Origin: Eunapius fragilis
Taxonomy: Eukaryota; Porifera; Demospongiae; Spongillida; Spongillidae
DNA: 64,000 nucleotides
Assembly: GCA_963681505.1 (NCBI GenBank)
Contig: OY811981.1
Span: 5,586,227-5,650,226, forward strand
Direction: 5' to 3'
The position numbers were made by a program, and so were the translations under genes. Of the stretch, positions 1 through 11,164 are shown in pieces. The notes beneath the pieces were generated by a model. It searched no databases and had not been told where the DNA came from. It saw only the letters and a program-made list of their open reading frames with translations. Each line of letters begins with the position of its first letter. The first letter of the stretch is position 1.

Positions 1-54
1 TCTAGACGGTAAGTTTATGTATATAATATTTAACTTCTCTATTCCTTCACTATA

Positions 55-712
55 TAGCTATCTAGTCTGGGGACCCGACTGATGGCTGTACTATCCGTCT
101 GGTGACTAGCTCGCATCCGTTTTGTGCACTAGTTGGTAGCAAGAAATCTCATGAAATAATAATGTGGATAACGGTTTACCTATCACTGCACAAACAGTCC
201 CAGACTATTTAGACTATTAGTATGGCGGATAATCTTTCTGTCCTCTGTCATGTGGATATGACCTTATACCAACCTTCCACTTGAAAGGCGGGGCCTTAAC
301 GGAACATCTTCATCTAGCGTTGTACGTTTATGGCGGATGTTAGCGCAATATAGGAAGGCAGGCATAACAAAGACTCTTGCCATATCCAGTTGGTAACACT
401 CCAAAAACGTCCTGCCCAGTGGCTATAGCTAGAACTACTTACAACTGAAGGCTCTGTATCTCGGTAACCCAAGTCTTTCCACAGCGTAATGGATAGCATC
501 AACTAACATCCGTATATCGGCCATTACGTGTATAGATTTATATTATTCATAATATGTTATGGCTTATAGTTAATGACTACATGCTCGTAGGTGGGGCACA
601 AATTAGATTCATGCTACTGCACGAATTCGTGCAGTAGTGCACAAAACGGATGCGAGCTAGTCACCAGACTGATAGTACAGCCATCAGTCGGGTCCCCAGA
701 CTAATAGCTATC
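55..712. mobile_element. Non-autonomous DNA transposon with long terminal inverted repeats
   Basis: The segment starting at 63 (TAGTCTGGGGACCC...) reappears as its reverse complement ending near 703. The arms are about 70 bp with roughly one mismatch. TAGCTATC at 55-62 recurs at 705-712 and looks like an 8-bp target duplication, with one extra base at the right junction. The interior has no convincing coding frame. A 24-bp perfect palindrome centred on GAATTC lies at 614-637, just inside the right arm. Long inverted repeats and an 8-9-bp duplication fit hAT or Mutator-like non-autonomous elements; I cannot choose between them. Confidence 0.8.
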
Positions 713-1179
713 TTGCATGCAGTGTACGTTAAAACAGAGACATTCCAGAAACAGGCGTCTTCCACACGTAAGTAAGGCATGCAAAAGTTTCGTTTATAAC
801 TTCGTTCCTACTTTTACAGTGGCAAATAATGGCAATCATCATATCCATGCCGCAATATAATTCAGTGATGTATGGACGTACGTATGGACGTATTGTAATG
901 TTGTTTTTCAATGACAAATGAAAACAATAACTAACTAGAACAAATTTTATGCAAATAGCAAAGAGACCACGTTTTGAATGGCCTTACCAGTCCTGGTACA
1001 GGGGTGATTCAGGCCCGATAAATTCTTCCCTGGTCCAGGGTATTGCCCACCCGGGTCAAAACAACCCTGATATAACATTAGGGTCGGAACAGGTTTTTGA
1101 AAACCCTGGAACAGGTTGAAAATAATTGGTTGTGATAATGGCTACGAGTTGGCTACTGGTACTGGGTTAGCGAATATTA
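713..1179. other. Intergenic stretch with CCTGG/CAGG-rich motifs
   Basis: No gene is seen. Between about 975 and 1120 there are many short, mutually complementary motifs (CCTGGTACAGG, CCTGGTCCAGG, CCCGGGTC, CCCTGGAACAGG). They resemble the subterminal repeat clusters of the CACTA-like and Ginger-like elements elsewhere in the window, so this may be a solo transposon end. That is inference from appearance only. Confidence 0.3.
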
Positions 1180-1735
1180 GCGAACGTAGCATCATAATGC
1201 TTACGTCAGCAGAGCCTGGTACGAGACTAGCCTGCTGCTGCCAAATTCACAAACCTTGGTAACAGGTGTAGACTGGCTTGCGTGGTAGTAGGGCTACGCT
1301 CAACGCAGATAGGTTTAGAGTTACATATTAACTACGTACCACATGCACGCAAACACACACAAGTTTGTTCTTTTTAACACACGCACCGACCATAGAATAT
1401 CTATGCACTGACTCACTCACATACAACGCAAAGTTAACACAACATGTAGCAAGTGTACAACGTAACTGTAATCACAATATGAACACGAGGTACAAACCTT
1501 TCTCGTCCATCGTTCTCTGTAATCAAGTCACGCGCGTCCCTCCCCCAATTTGTAGTGGTGATGTAATCATATAGGAACATTAATCATGATCGTGTTGTAA
1601 TCCATCCGCTGCAGCGGCTGGATCTTTTGATGCGGAAGACTGATGTATACTTACAACTGTACGGGGATATCAACAGTGATTGGAAGTAAATATGCTTCAT
1701 AGCGCACACAGGTGAAACATTTTTGGAGTCACGGG
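1180..1735. repeat. Start block of the unit, copy 1
   Basis: Contains the shared signatures TACGAGACTAGCCTG, TAGTAGGGCTACGCTCAACG, CACATGCACGCAAACACAC and CATCCGCTGCAGCGG. Related copies begin near 15311, 26078 and 49485. Positions 1239-1278 match, with about one mismatch in 40, the start of the hAT transposase coding region at 61932-61971. Confidence 0.75.
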
Positions 1736-3699
1736 ATTTTTTATGTAAGAAACACAATAGTTACATGTTGAATACGATTAATATTAGGGATAATAATTAG
1801 ACATGATCATGGTGCCCCCAGGGGGGACTCAATGGCGCCCCACCCCTGAGCCACTTCTAATAAATGCCTGTTAAATTATTTAACCCCGTCCCAGTTTATC
1901 TATATACGAACATGCCACCTGACCTCCCTATAATTGGCGCCCCCCTTCTAGAAAAGCTGGGGGTGCCCGTGATGATGATTTTTTGTTTCACGGACTGAGG
2001 CGGACTACACCAAAACAATGAATGGCTTGTTGTATTCCCTCGTCGTATGATCATTCACTCCCAACATGCATGATACCTTATTAGCCGACTCTTAAATTTA
2101 TCTCATACTTTATTAACTTGCACATGTGCAACTGTAGCTGACCGCATCTCCTCATTGTACAAAGACAAGCATATACAAGCAGCCTTAATTTGAAACTAAA
2201 ACTTTAAAATTTTCACTACTAGTAACCTAGGATTATGTGGGCATAGAAATGGAATTAGAAATGCCTCTAAATTTTATATCATGTCGGGTGAACAGTTTGC
2301 ACGTCCTCGTTCCGGGAGACCGGGACCCAACCTTAAGACTAAATTTGTTCGACACCACCATTCAGGATTGCATTATTCTCTTCAGGTACAATATCTAATA
2401 GCAGCCAGACATACGCGCAAATCACCTAGGCTATCTGGTTCCGTGCTAATGACAATAATCATTCCAAAATATGAACAACTTAATTTTAATGCAAACGCTA
2501 AAAGCTTGCGCATAGTTCTATCCCTCGCATGTGTGTGTGTCTGTCAATCACTCCCCTCAGACTCTGAGCACACATCCTCGGGAACCTGTGAATTGGACCG
2601 ATGCGCCTCATTACTCTCTGCTGTACGGGCATCTGTCACGTGACTGTTAGGCGCCATTTTCTTGGGCGTGGTTTCCGCACTGCCAGGTAAAAGTTTCAGC
2701 CCCAATGAGAGGGGGGGGGGGCAGGGGGGGCAAAATCCCCGGGCCCGGGCCTCAATGGGGCCCGGGCCTTTAGAGCCACGCCCTTTATTAGTCACAAGGC
2801 ACGCCCCCTCAGGCCTGGTCGATAATGAATGTCTTTGTTGCTAATTAGGTTCGGGGCCCAGACCGTTGTAACCAATCAGCGTCTTGGTTTACACAACCAA
2901 AAAGTTTCAGTCCTGAATCGAACTGTAATGTATTAACATCCCGTAACAAGGGTCAACTTCGTCCTCGTAACAGTGCCTGTTATGATTTCGGGTTTAAACG
3001 ACCCTGAAATTGAGTTATCGTTACGAAATGTAGCATCATGCTGTAACGATCGGTTAACGCCATCGATCTAGCTCTGAATTCGGTATCGTAACAGTATTAA
3101 TCCAGTACAGTAACAGCTCGATACACTCAATAAAACTAAATAGCAGCGCGCGCTACCGTCATGAGGAGTAAGAGTGACGGGCTCTTGACGAGGTTTAAAG
3201 ATGACCCATCTCCGGTAGTGAGTTTTTTTAACGCGTCGTACGTCCATTTCCTGAACTGTTTAAAAGTGACCCTTCTAGGGTCTGCCACAGATCTTGCAAA
3301 TAACCGCTGCATCATAGGCTATATACATATACCCGGTAAATACAAAGCAATTTAAAAGCACATATGTTCTCGTTCCCTTTATTAAAAGTCACAAGCCAGA
3401 GCATTAAGAAATTATTGAATTGCTCGCTATTTAATTTTTATTTGACGGATGCCCTATGCTTGTTGTCTAATGAAAGTCGAAGTGAAAGGTTTTAAATCTC
3501 TGTGGCTATTCCAATTGACTGGACCGCCAAGGTATAAAGTCGTATGCCTACATATTGGTTCAGGATTATCGAGATACAATTTGGCTCTAAATTCCAATTC
3601 ATGCGCACTTACGAATGGACACGCAATGGAGAGGTACGAAATAACCGTTTAATGTAGATTGTTATTGTGACATATGCAGGATACTATTTCCGTGTCAGT

Positions 3700-6177
3700 G
3701 GAGGCAATTTGTGTAATTTGTGATAACCCTCTAGCATCACAACTTCTCAGTCATCTGGGAGGATCGGCCAAGAAGTACTGTCGGTTCTCTATATGGTATG
3801 CAAATTATTTTGTGTGCGCGTCTTTGACTTGCATATTGTTTTTAGGCAGATTCCTCATTACCTTCCCTTGTGTTGGAGAGAAGGACTAGAGAAGATGTTT
3901 TGAACAGATTCAACTCGTCAGATTGGAAAGAACAGAAAGGTGGAAATACGCAAATTGTATGAAGTGAAAGAAGTGCTGAACCCTTTTCTTGAGATACCTG
4001 CTGATCTATATGAGTAAGTCATGTGATATGATATAATTCAATACATTTAGATGCTTCTATCAATAAAGATGTACACATGTGGAGGTGCTCCATACAATAT
4101 TACTCGTACCTTGCAAGTATTTTCTGAAGAGTGTGATGCCTAAGCTGTTGAAATTTCACCCTGAAATCCTTGCTAGGATCAATGCATTCCATGCTTGGGT
4201 GTTTGGAGTCAAGATGCATGGTAGCGTGTGTTGGCACCATCAGTCATTTGTAGGCAGGGACTATAAAGCTTGGTGTCAGATGGCTGTTTTTATGCTCCAC
4301 CCACTGTACAAGAAGTTGAAGATAACACAGGTATATGTTATAAATATATATGACTACTTTATACAATCATTTTCATATGTTAGGTTTCTACATACCTTAT
4401 TGTGCTTTCTTCAAACCCACAAAAGCAGAAGAATGTCAGCTCATATGCACTGAGTTAGTAGATTCAGTTATGAAGAACATGCCAGAGATGCAGTATAAGC
4501 TGAAGATTCATTTGCTTCTCCACCTGGTGGAATGTATGCATATGTTTGGACCAAGTTCGACTTTTAATGCAGAAAGGTACTTGTACGTGCTGATGTAATG
4601 TTCTGAACCAGTCATTTGCTCTGCATCAGGTGTGAATCTTTTAACTCTTCTGTGAGGTTGCGGAATATTTTTGGCAACAAGTGTGCTCCAAGCAGGGACA
4701 TATCAAACTATTTTGCCAGGATTCAAAGTATTCGCTACATCTGCTAGGGAGGTGTCTTCAACGGCACAGAAAAGCAAGTATACTCATAAATTTAAAACTG
4801 CTTATGATTTATTTATTTTTATAGGTGCGGGAGTGGTCTGAAAAAATCTGTGAGCATCCAGATGTTAAATTCAGTGTCGCCTAGTACCCTTAATGCTAAT
4901 AAGGAGATATATATATATTGCAGGAACAGCTCAAAAGGTTGTTTGACTGTTTGAAATACATTCCCGTTAATTATTCACATTTTTTCAGACATCTAGCTGC
5001 AAACCATCAGGGACTATCTTCACTGTGTCCATAACAGCACAGCTGGTTAATTCACTAAATTACATTCAGCTGTGCACACCAGTTTCACAGGTATGTGAGT
5101 GTTTGAGATGTACATGTATGTTACGATGGACATGTGCTGGGATGTATGTTAGTGTGAGGTGTGCTGATGTGTAAGGGTGTGCTGAGATGTGTCAGTGTGA
5201 GGGTGTGCGTAGGTGTGGGTTAGTGTGAGGGTGTGCTGAGATATATTAGGGTGAGGGTGTGCTGATGTGTTAGGGTGAGGGTGTGCTGGGATGTGTTAGG
5301 GTGAGGGTGTGCTGATGTGTTAGGGTGAGGGTGTGCTGAGATGTGTTAGAGTGAGAGGGCTGAGATGTGTGTTAGTGCACATGAGGGTGTGCTGAGATGT
5401 GTTTGTTAGGGTGAGAGTGTGCTGAGATGTGTTAGTGAGGGTGTGCTGAGATGTTAGTGAGGGTGTGCTGAGATGTGTTAGTGAGGGTGTGCTGAGATGT
5501 GTTAGTGAGGGTGTGCTGAGATGTTAGTGAGGGTGTGCTGAGATGTGTTAGTGAGGGTGTGCTGAGATGTTAGTGAGGGTGTGCTGAGATGTTAGTGAGG
5601 GTGTGCTGAGATGTGTTAGTGAGGGTTTTCTGAGATGTGTTAGTGAGGGTGTGCTGAGATGTGAGGGTGTGCTCAGATGTATTAGTGTGAGGGTGTGCTG
5701 AGATGTGTTAGTGTGAGGGTGGGCTGAGATGTGTTAGGGTGAGGGTGTGCTGAGATGTGTGTTAGTGGGAGGATGTTGTTATGGTGAGGATGGGTGTGCT
5801 GAGATGTATGTTGTGATGGATTGTGCTGTATTCATGCTCATTTTTGCAGTTTCAATATGGTGAACTCATAAGTACAGTGAGTGACACGACCAAATCGTGC
5901 TACACTATGTATTGTAATAGGATTTGAAGACCCAAATGGAGAACCACTGCTTAATCAGTTCGACTGTCCTCTTTACAAGCTATCGAGGACCATCTTCATC
6001 ATACACAGCCATGTTCACAAGGCTGTCTCCATGGTCCGTGAATGTGGAGAAGGCTGTCAGTTTGTTGAAGCAAGCACTTGTCATTGTATTGAGAGAAAGG
6101 AAACAATTCAAGTGAAAACAATTTTTCAGCATGACTGGACTCAAGATTTGTATTGTAGAAATTTGTATTGTTTGTGA
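3700..6177 (+). pseudogene. CACTA-like transposase remnant (intron-containing)
   Basis: Pieces in several frames follow the order of a large transposase found in fungal and invertebrate CACTA-like elements. First CDNPLASQLLSHLGGSAKKYC (about 3715-3780), then an exon after an acceptor near 3846 with LVLERRTREDVLNRF. Next VEVLHTILLVPCKYF and HGSVCWHH..GRDYKAWCQMAVF (4079-4331), then KLKIHLLLHLVE..FGPSSTFNAER (4440-4576). A 53-bp intron (4577-4629) joins in phase to CESFNSSVRLRNIFGNK and CAPSRDIS. The last exon (about 5881-6174) is Cys/His-rich (CGEGCQFVEASTCHC, HDWTQDLYC). It is dead: there is an in-frame TAG after SIRYIC (about 4747-4749) and further frame breaks. The region 3161-3650 has short ORFs I cannot place. 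Confidence 0.7.
5095..5810. repeat. Minisatellite, about 24-bp GTGAGGGTGTGCTGAGATG unit
   Basis: About 30 imperfect tandem copies of a unit reading GTGAGGGTGTGCTGAGATG plus TGTTA, with units varying by 2-10 bp. It lies between the last two recognisable transposase pieces, in what would be an intron or a degenerate part of the CACTA-like gene. Confidence 0.95.
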
Positions 6178-6612
6178 TTGGTTTGCTTTTTATGATTTTT
6201 GTAGTTGTCACATTGGTTAAAAGGGTTGGTTTGGATAGAGGGCAAAAGGTGCTTTCATCGATACTGTAGGGCACTGTAATTATACTATCCCGAAACAGGC
6301 ACTGTTACGGTACCGTATCGACACCGATTTCAGTACTTCTATAGACTGTTATTACGGCATCGTTACGGGAATTGCAACATTCAGTCTCGGTTCAGGTAGT
6401 GAAATATTAGGCGTTACGGGATGTACTTGGTAATCGTAACAGTCCGTTTACAGGCACCGTTACGGGAAAATATTTTTGGTTGTGTACACTTTCTATTTAA
6501 CGAGCGGCAAGAATGGGCTACCATCAAAATCAGGCTCCCAGAAAAGAAGGGAAAAGTTAAACTGAAGGCAATGCGTGCTAAAGGGGTCAAAGGGCTAAAA
6601 CAACATGGGTTT

Positions 6613-6951
6613 CAGGGGCGGATACAGGATTTTCCAAAAGGGGGGGTTGAGACCCGCGATACGAAATGCGGGGGAGGGGGGGGGGGGGGTGCTGTCCACT
6701 TTAGGCCCGACACGAAAAGCAGGGAGTGGGGGGGGGGGAGGGGGGTGGTGCTGCCCGCTCAGGCCCGATACAACAAGCGGGGGTGGGGGGTGGGGTGCTG
6801 TCCGCTTCAGGCTCGATACGAAAAGCGGGGAGGGGGGGGGGGGGAACGCTGTCCACTTAAGGCCCGATACGAAAAGCGTGGGGGGAGGGGGAGGGTGCTG
6901 TCCGGCGCTTCACAAAAAGCGGGGAGGGGGGTTGCAACCCCCAAACCCCCA

Positions 6952-6988
<37 letters not shown>

Positions 6989-7003
6989 TGGATCCGCCTC
7001 TGG
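6613..7003. mobile_element. G-rich repeat element with CGATACGAAAAGC tandem units
   Basis: Starts CAGGGGCGGATACAGG and ends with a near complement, TGGATCCGCCTCTG, as in hAT-type MITEs. The interior has about five units of roughly 50 bp, each GGCCCGATACGAAAAGC followed by a long G run and TGCTGTCC. It ends in a C run of about 29 bases (about 6960-6988). Related pieces occur near 12062, 14850, 24180 and other sites. Exact target duplications were not found. Long peptides across it are glycine or proline runs and are not coding. Confidence 0.65.
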
Positions 7004-8285
7004 TTTGATGTGATAGCGTTTAAATGTTTAATGAGATTGATGAGATTCATTAGGCTAGGGGCCCGAGAAAAAATTTGCCCCGGGCCCGGGCTGGCTCTTG
7101 GCGGCCCTGAAAAGTTTAGGGGAGTTCGGTTCTCCACCTTCAATTTGCATCTTGTACTTGTACAGCTGGCTTGTGGTCTCCATTTTGCCTGGAGTGAGGA
7201 GACCAACCATTAACACGTGTTCCCAGCACAGAGGACAAACAAGCATGCCCCTCCCCCCTAACCCTCAGCAAGTCGGAAGGTACGTCCATCAGGAACAGTA
7301 GGGGTCGGAGGAGAGAGCCAGCTGATGACTGAGCCAATGAGGGGGACATGGCGCAGTATGCCCTGCAACCAAAGGGTCAGGACATTAAGATCGTCATAAA
7401 CACGATCATCACCCCTCCAATCATCCCTCCCATCACTCCTCTTATCACCCCTCCCATAACCTCTCCCCACGCACAGTTCCTTGCAGGCATGGCAGAAAAG
7501 ATCAGGAAGGGAATAGAGACAGCCACAGAGGATCTGACCAAACAAGTATGGGGTGTGGTCTGTAAGAAGTGAGGAGGTCTGAAGAGGTAACTAGAGTTAA
7601 GGGTGGGCATGTAGAGAGGTGCCTATAGTGAGGGGAATATGTTGAAGAAGTGCCTACTGTGATGAGAGTGTGTGTAAAGAGGTGCCTATTAGGAGTAAAG
7701 GGTGTGTGGAGAGGTGACCAAAAGTGTCATGCAGATCCATAATGAGGTTGTAAGACTCCAAAAGGAAACTTGACTCCTATAAAAAGCTTTACTTTGAACT
7801 AAATTCATATCTGCATGTCTCCAATTATTATCCTCATAATTAAGATAAGTTATCTACTAATTCAAGCGTCTGAATATGGCATACATTTAAATAGTTCAGT
7901 TAAGTGGATGAAAATATTCAACCATTGGTTGGAACAAACAGCCCTATTCCAAAAACGGTCTACAGCTTTACTAACCACAGTTTACACGCAAATTGAAGCC
8001 AGGAAATCACATTGTGATGCAGACGAGGTGTTGAGCCAGGAAATCACATCGTAATGCAGATGAGGTGTTGTGCTTATGGTAGATTAATTATCATTACTGT
8101 TTCCACTAACAACCAATTCCTTGCCAGACAATGGTCAAAGAATCACAAAAAAATTTGGTTCATGAAAGGATATTATGAATATTGCACAACACACATACAA
8201 ACCAAAATAGATATTTACACAGTCAATAAAACTCTGCAAACAAGCGTTTATGATATTGCTGTTCCTACTTCTGCAGCTCTGCTCA

Positions 8286-10156
8286 TTAGTTATTATTACT
8301 CTGCGTCACCACAATTCCTACAATCAAAGCACAGCACAAGATGCCACAGACCACAGCAGTGATGCTCAGTCCAAGAGAGATGTTTCCTTTCTGCTGAGCA
8401 GATACCATGTTACCATGTTTTGCTGCTTCCTTAGCCTGGTGGGTTCAAGTGCAGGACATAGAGAGACAGAAATTAAAAGTTAACGAATTGAAATGCTTCT
8501 ACATTCATACCATGTTGCTGCATACCTAATTATAAGTTACACCTTCCCACAGGTACACATACACATATACCAATACCACAACCTCAAAATGAAGCTGTCC
8601 ATAGTGAAGCTTTGACAGCTATCCATGTATAGCCAGGATTGCAAGGGGTGTATGTTCCACAGTAATGCATGCCATAGATGCTTTCAAACACATCAACTAT
8701 CATCACTGTCATTATCTAAGCGGTTCCACCCTCTCAGTCATTTGGTTCATTGGTGTTCCTGTGTGTGTCTTGTAAGACATTGTGGTGGATTAATTTGGTG
8801 TGTCCAAGACTGTTGGTGTGTAGCTGGTGTGTAGCAGCTGCAGGCAGCATATAGTGAACACTACAGTCGCTATCTAGGGAAAACACAAACAAGAACAGTT
8901 TGTGTTGGTTCCATGTCATAACTCTGCACGCTTATAGAGAACAAAAATGTTTGCGTCAGTGTCTCGTACACGATCCAACCATTCTTCGCCCCATTTTTCT
9001 TCTTCTTTGTTTAGTCAAGAAAAACTCAGGCTAGAAACAATGTTGAAGAGCGCCAACAGCACCAATCGTTTCAGTATATATCCAGATGTTATTTTCAGGG
9101 GTCAGATAGATTTATGACACACCAGGCAAAATACAAAAGTGAGCAGCAGGTATTCAGCTTGATAAAAACGGGCTATTTGCGATTCATCGACATACAGAAA
9201 GCCACAACTATGCTTCCCTTTGGTGTTCGTCGATGCTTTTGGTTAGTTAAGTTGTTTTTCAAAAAATGCCTTCAGTAATCAGAACAAGCAATCCCAAGCA
9301 ATAAGTGGAATATCTCCAAAAGTGAGACGGTATTGTAAGAAAGAAATTATCAGAAGAGAACAAGGCTAAAGCTCGCGAGCACACTATAAAGAGAATCCCA
9401 TAAAGAAGGCCTCTGTACATGATACAAGTGTGATCCAGAAAAGAAGGCCTATGAGCACAACAGCTACGAATCTGATCCAGAAAGGAAGAAGGCCTACGAG
9501 TGCAACAGCCACCTCTCAGTGAGCCCTGAAAATTACTGGTAATGATTATTTATTTATTTACTTTACAAACCAAAGGTCTAAACGTTAAACCTATGACATA
9601 ATCAGGCATTCAAGATCACCTCCAAATACACCTACAAAAGCCCAGTGGGTGACTCATTAGAGGGAACTTACTGATAGAGAGAGCATGATGGCAGGGATGG
9701 TGCATATCACGGATGGCAGCCCCATACACACCATACATATGCAAATGGACAGGGTCAGGTAGTAGTCTCCAATTGGAACGTGTGTAACTGTCCTGGACAC
9801 AGGGGTTGGTTGGACAACCACCACACTAGTGGCATTCTAAGCAGTACAGAACATTGATGTTAAGTCTCACACACTCACACACAAAGCTACACCCAATCCG
9901 TGATGTTTACCTGGGCTTGCGAGTATCCCTGAGGTAGGTAGCTTGGGGGAGGAGGGTATCCCTGGGGAGGGTAGCCCTGGTACCCCTGGGGTGGGTAGCC
10001 CTGGGGTGGGTACCCCTGGGTTGATACGTAGCCTTGAGGAGGGTTGGACACAGATTGGTACTCGGGCTGTGGTGGGGCTGACGGGTACCCCTGGAGAAGT
10101 GGTGGGTATCCCTGGGGCGGCACATACCCCTGGTCTTGGTATGGAGGGGGGGAGAC
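8286..10156 (-). pseudogene. Gene X, unit 1: CD225/dispanin-like membrane protein, frameshifted
   Basis: Three exons, as in the intact unit 3 copy. Exon A (9911-10156) encodes the PQGYPPQGY-rich cytosolic part. Exon B (9672-9836) carries the first membrane hairpin (GDYYLT..., GLPSL.CTIPAI). Exon C (8286-8435) has AKEAAKHGNMVSAQQKGNISLGL then a second hydrophobic segment. Acceptors (TAG or CAG) and GTAAG-type donors are in place and phases agree. Two differences stand out. The C run at the exon A start has one extra base compared with units 2 and 3, which breaks the frame at the splice junction. Exon B has a 9-nt in-frame deletion in the hydrophobic segment. Exon C ends early, after VVTQSNNN. 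First exon not identified. Confidence 0.65.
9240..9540 (+). pseudogene. DPEKK-repeat protein remnant, unit 1
   Basis: Begins with GGTTAGTTAAGTTGTTTTTCAAAA before a start-like ATG. In scattered frames it reads ENPIKKASVHD, CDPEKKAYEHNSYESDPERKKAYECNSHLSVSPEN. Four similar copies sit inside the long intron of gene X in each unit. The motif Y-x-x-D-P-E-x-K-K-A repeats every 15-18 residues. A better preserved relative is at 46454-46949. Frame shifts and stops make this copy non-coding. I do not know the function. Confidence 0.5.
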
Positions 10157-10285
10157 CTACAAAAATGGAATTGCAGGACGTTTGGCAGTAAGAAATAATC
10201 AACTGTGTCAAGTGGCCATACAAACATTAACTACATAACTGCAAGTGATTCGCACACACATTAAAGGGATATACACCATTACATG

Positions 10286-10304
10286 TCACTGACACGCACA
10301 CACA

Positions 10305-10345
<41 letters not shown>
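10286..10345. repeat. CA-dinucleotide microsatellite
   Basis: An almost pure run of CA, with a few interruptions, upstream of gene X exon A in unit 1. The matching place in unit 2 (about 22368-22460 and 22855-22910) also has CA runs; unit 3 has only traces. Confidence 0.9.
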
Positions 10346-10348
<3 letters not shown>

Positions 10349-11164
10349 TGCGTTTGCAACAACATTTATATGCAAGTCAGAAATTTAGCCAGTGTGAAAC
10401 TTATTGTTTGTGTTACCACCATGGATTTAAGACTAACACAAGTAAAATTCTAAATAGTGAGCACCTTTTACTTTATACACACACATGAACGCTAAGCAAA
10501 TTGATAGCCTCCATAATTGGCTACTAATGTGCTTGCATAAAGTTGTTACTGCCCATCAGTTCCAAAAATACACAAACTAGTGTGCAAGCAGCACTACTCA
10601 TAATTGTTCTCCCAATTCAATTAGTGAGCACAGCACATGTAGCCTGAAGTGGCTGTTGATTTTCATCCATCAAGACAGTACCTTGTGCAATGACTATCAT
10701 AAAACATTTGGCACTTGATGATTACATAATCATTGGAGCAACCATATTGCTAGAGTCATGTAGCTGTACAGCAAAACACATGCAGAACAACATCACCACG
10801 TAGAACAAACTCTCCACTTTTACAAAAAACCCAAGTCCGTTTTGATGATGAAAAGAGGGGTAATAAGTGTAAACAGAGATTTGTAGAGTAATAGTGTTTG
10901 TACAAATACAACCACAACCACAAAACGGCAATCAATTGCAATCAATTCTAAATACAATTCTTAATAGCAAACCTACACAAGCCTCTATATAAAATTAACA
11001 ACTGATTCGATGCGTTTTTCCCTGTGGCAAGGACTTAAGTACCCCAATGGTATAATTTGATGACAAACTGTATAAACTCTAACACTAACCTAAACAGAAC
11101 TAGCAGGTGTTAACGTGGCATGAAGCTAGTCTCATACTCAGACCCTACACTAACATAAGAATAC

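Larger units (their letters stand above)
2890..6486. mobile_element. CACTA/EnSpm-like DNA transposon, nested
   Basis: TACACAACCAAAAA at 2890-2903 reappears as its reverse complement ending at 6486 (TTTTTGGTTGTGTA). Both flanks just inside the ends (about 2930-3130 and 6255-6475) are packed with short direct and inverted copies of GTTACGG/CCGTAAC, such as TCGTTACG, CCGTAACA and TATCGTAACAG. Such subterminal repeat arrays are a known feature of CACTA transposons. Between them lies a broken intron-containing transposase gene on the plus strand. A clear short target duplication was not found (flanks GGTT and CACT), and the ends are not literal CACTA, so the superfamily call rests on the transposase motifs and subterminal arrays. 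Confidence 0.7.
2697..7109. mobile_element. hAT-type element inserted in gene Y, carrying nested elements
   Basis: The element starts CAG at 2697 and ends CTG at 7109. AAAAGTTT at 2689-2696 is repeated exactly at 7110-7117, an 8-bp target duplication. Units 2 (about 16658), 3 (about 31199) and 4 (about 54952; one base changed) have the uninterrupted site GCCAGGTA(A/G)AAGTTT followed by GGGGAGTTC. The ends are G/C-rich with related GGGCCCGGGC motifs in opposite orientation. Only about 190 bp on the left and about 100 bp on the right seem to belong to the host element; the rest is a CACTA-like element (2890-6486) and a G-rich repeat element (6613-7003). No transposase of its own is seen. The 8-bp duplication and CAG...CTG ends fit the hAT superfamily. 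Confidence 0.88.
2544..7559 (-). pseudogene. Gene Y, unit 1: unrecognised small gene, split by a transposon
   Basis: I do not recognise this family. Exon 2 (7263-7559, 297 nt) is open with splice phases 1 and 1. It encodes a hydrophobic start (FGQILCGCLYSLPDLF), a Cys cluster (CHACKELC), an Arg/Asp/Gly-rich stretch and a second hydrophobic patch (RHVPLIGSVISWL). Exon 3 starts at 7188 (KMETTSQLYKYKMQIEGG) and should run to the TGA at 2544-2546, ending in an acidic tail (CSESEGSD). It is interrupted by the insertion at 2697-7109. Exon 1, visible in unit 3 at 32454-32526, is absent because this unit shares a deletion with unit 4. The exon 1/2/3 model comes from comparing copies: acceptors, donors and phases agree, but no single copy is intact. 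It could be a dead gene family or part of an old element. Confidence 0.5.

Noticed and set aside
1365-1574. Small open frame in the unit start block
   Set aside because: Not preserved in the other three start blocks (stops and indels), so it is chance.
5095-5810. Regularly spaced repeats considered as a CRISPR array
   Set aside because: Units are contiguous with no unique spacers, in a eukaryotic transposon; it is a minisatellite.
6605-7003. Exact target duplication for the inner G-rich element
   Set aside because: Left flank ATGGGTTT and right flank GTTTGATG share only part of their bases, so no duplication can be claimed.
6421-7213. Gly-rich and Pro-rich frames of about 200 residues
   Set aside because: They cross G/C homopolymers and tandem units of a MITE-like repeat; no start, domain or splice evidence.
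7348-7572. Plus-strand frame with ITPPI repeats ending GVVCKK (also in other units)
   Set aside because: It is antisense to gene Y exon 2, which has fitting splice phases in the other direction. The plus frame is not conserved in units 2-4.
9943-10191. Collagen-like Gly-x-Pro frame on the plus strand (also at 22580 and 40211)
   Set aside because: It is the antisense of gene X exon A. The minus strand has consensus splice sites, in-phase neighbours and a family match.
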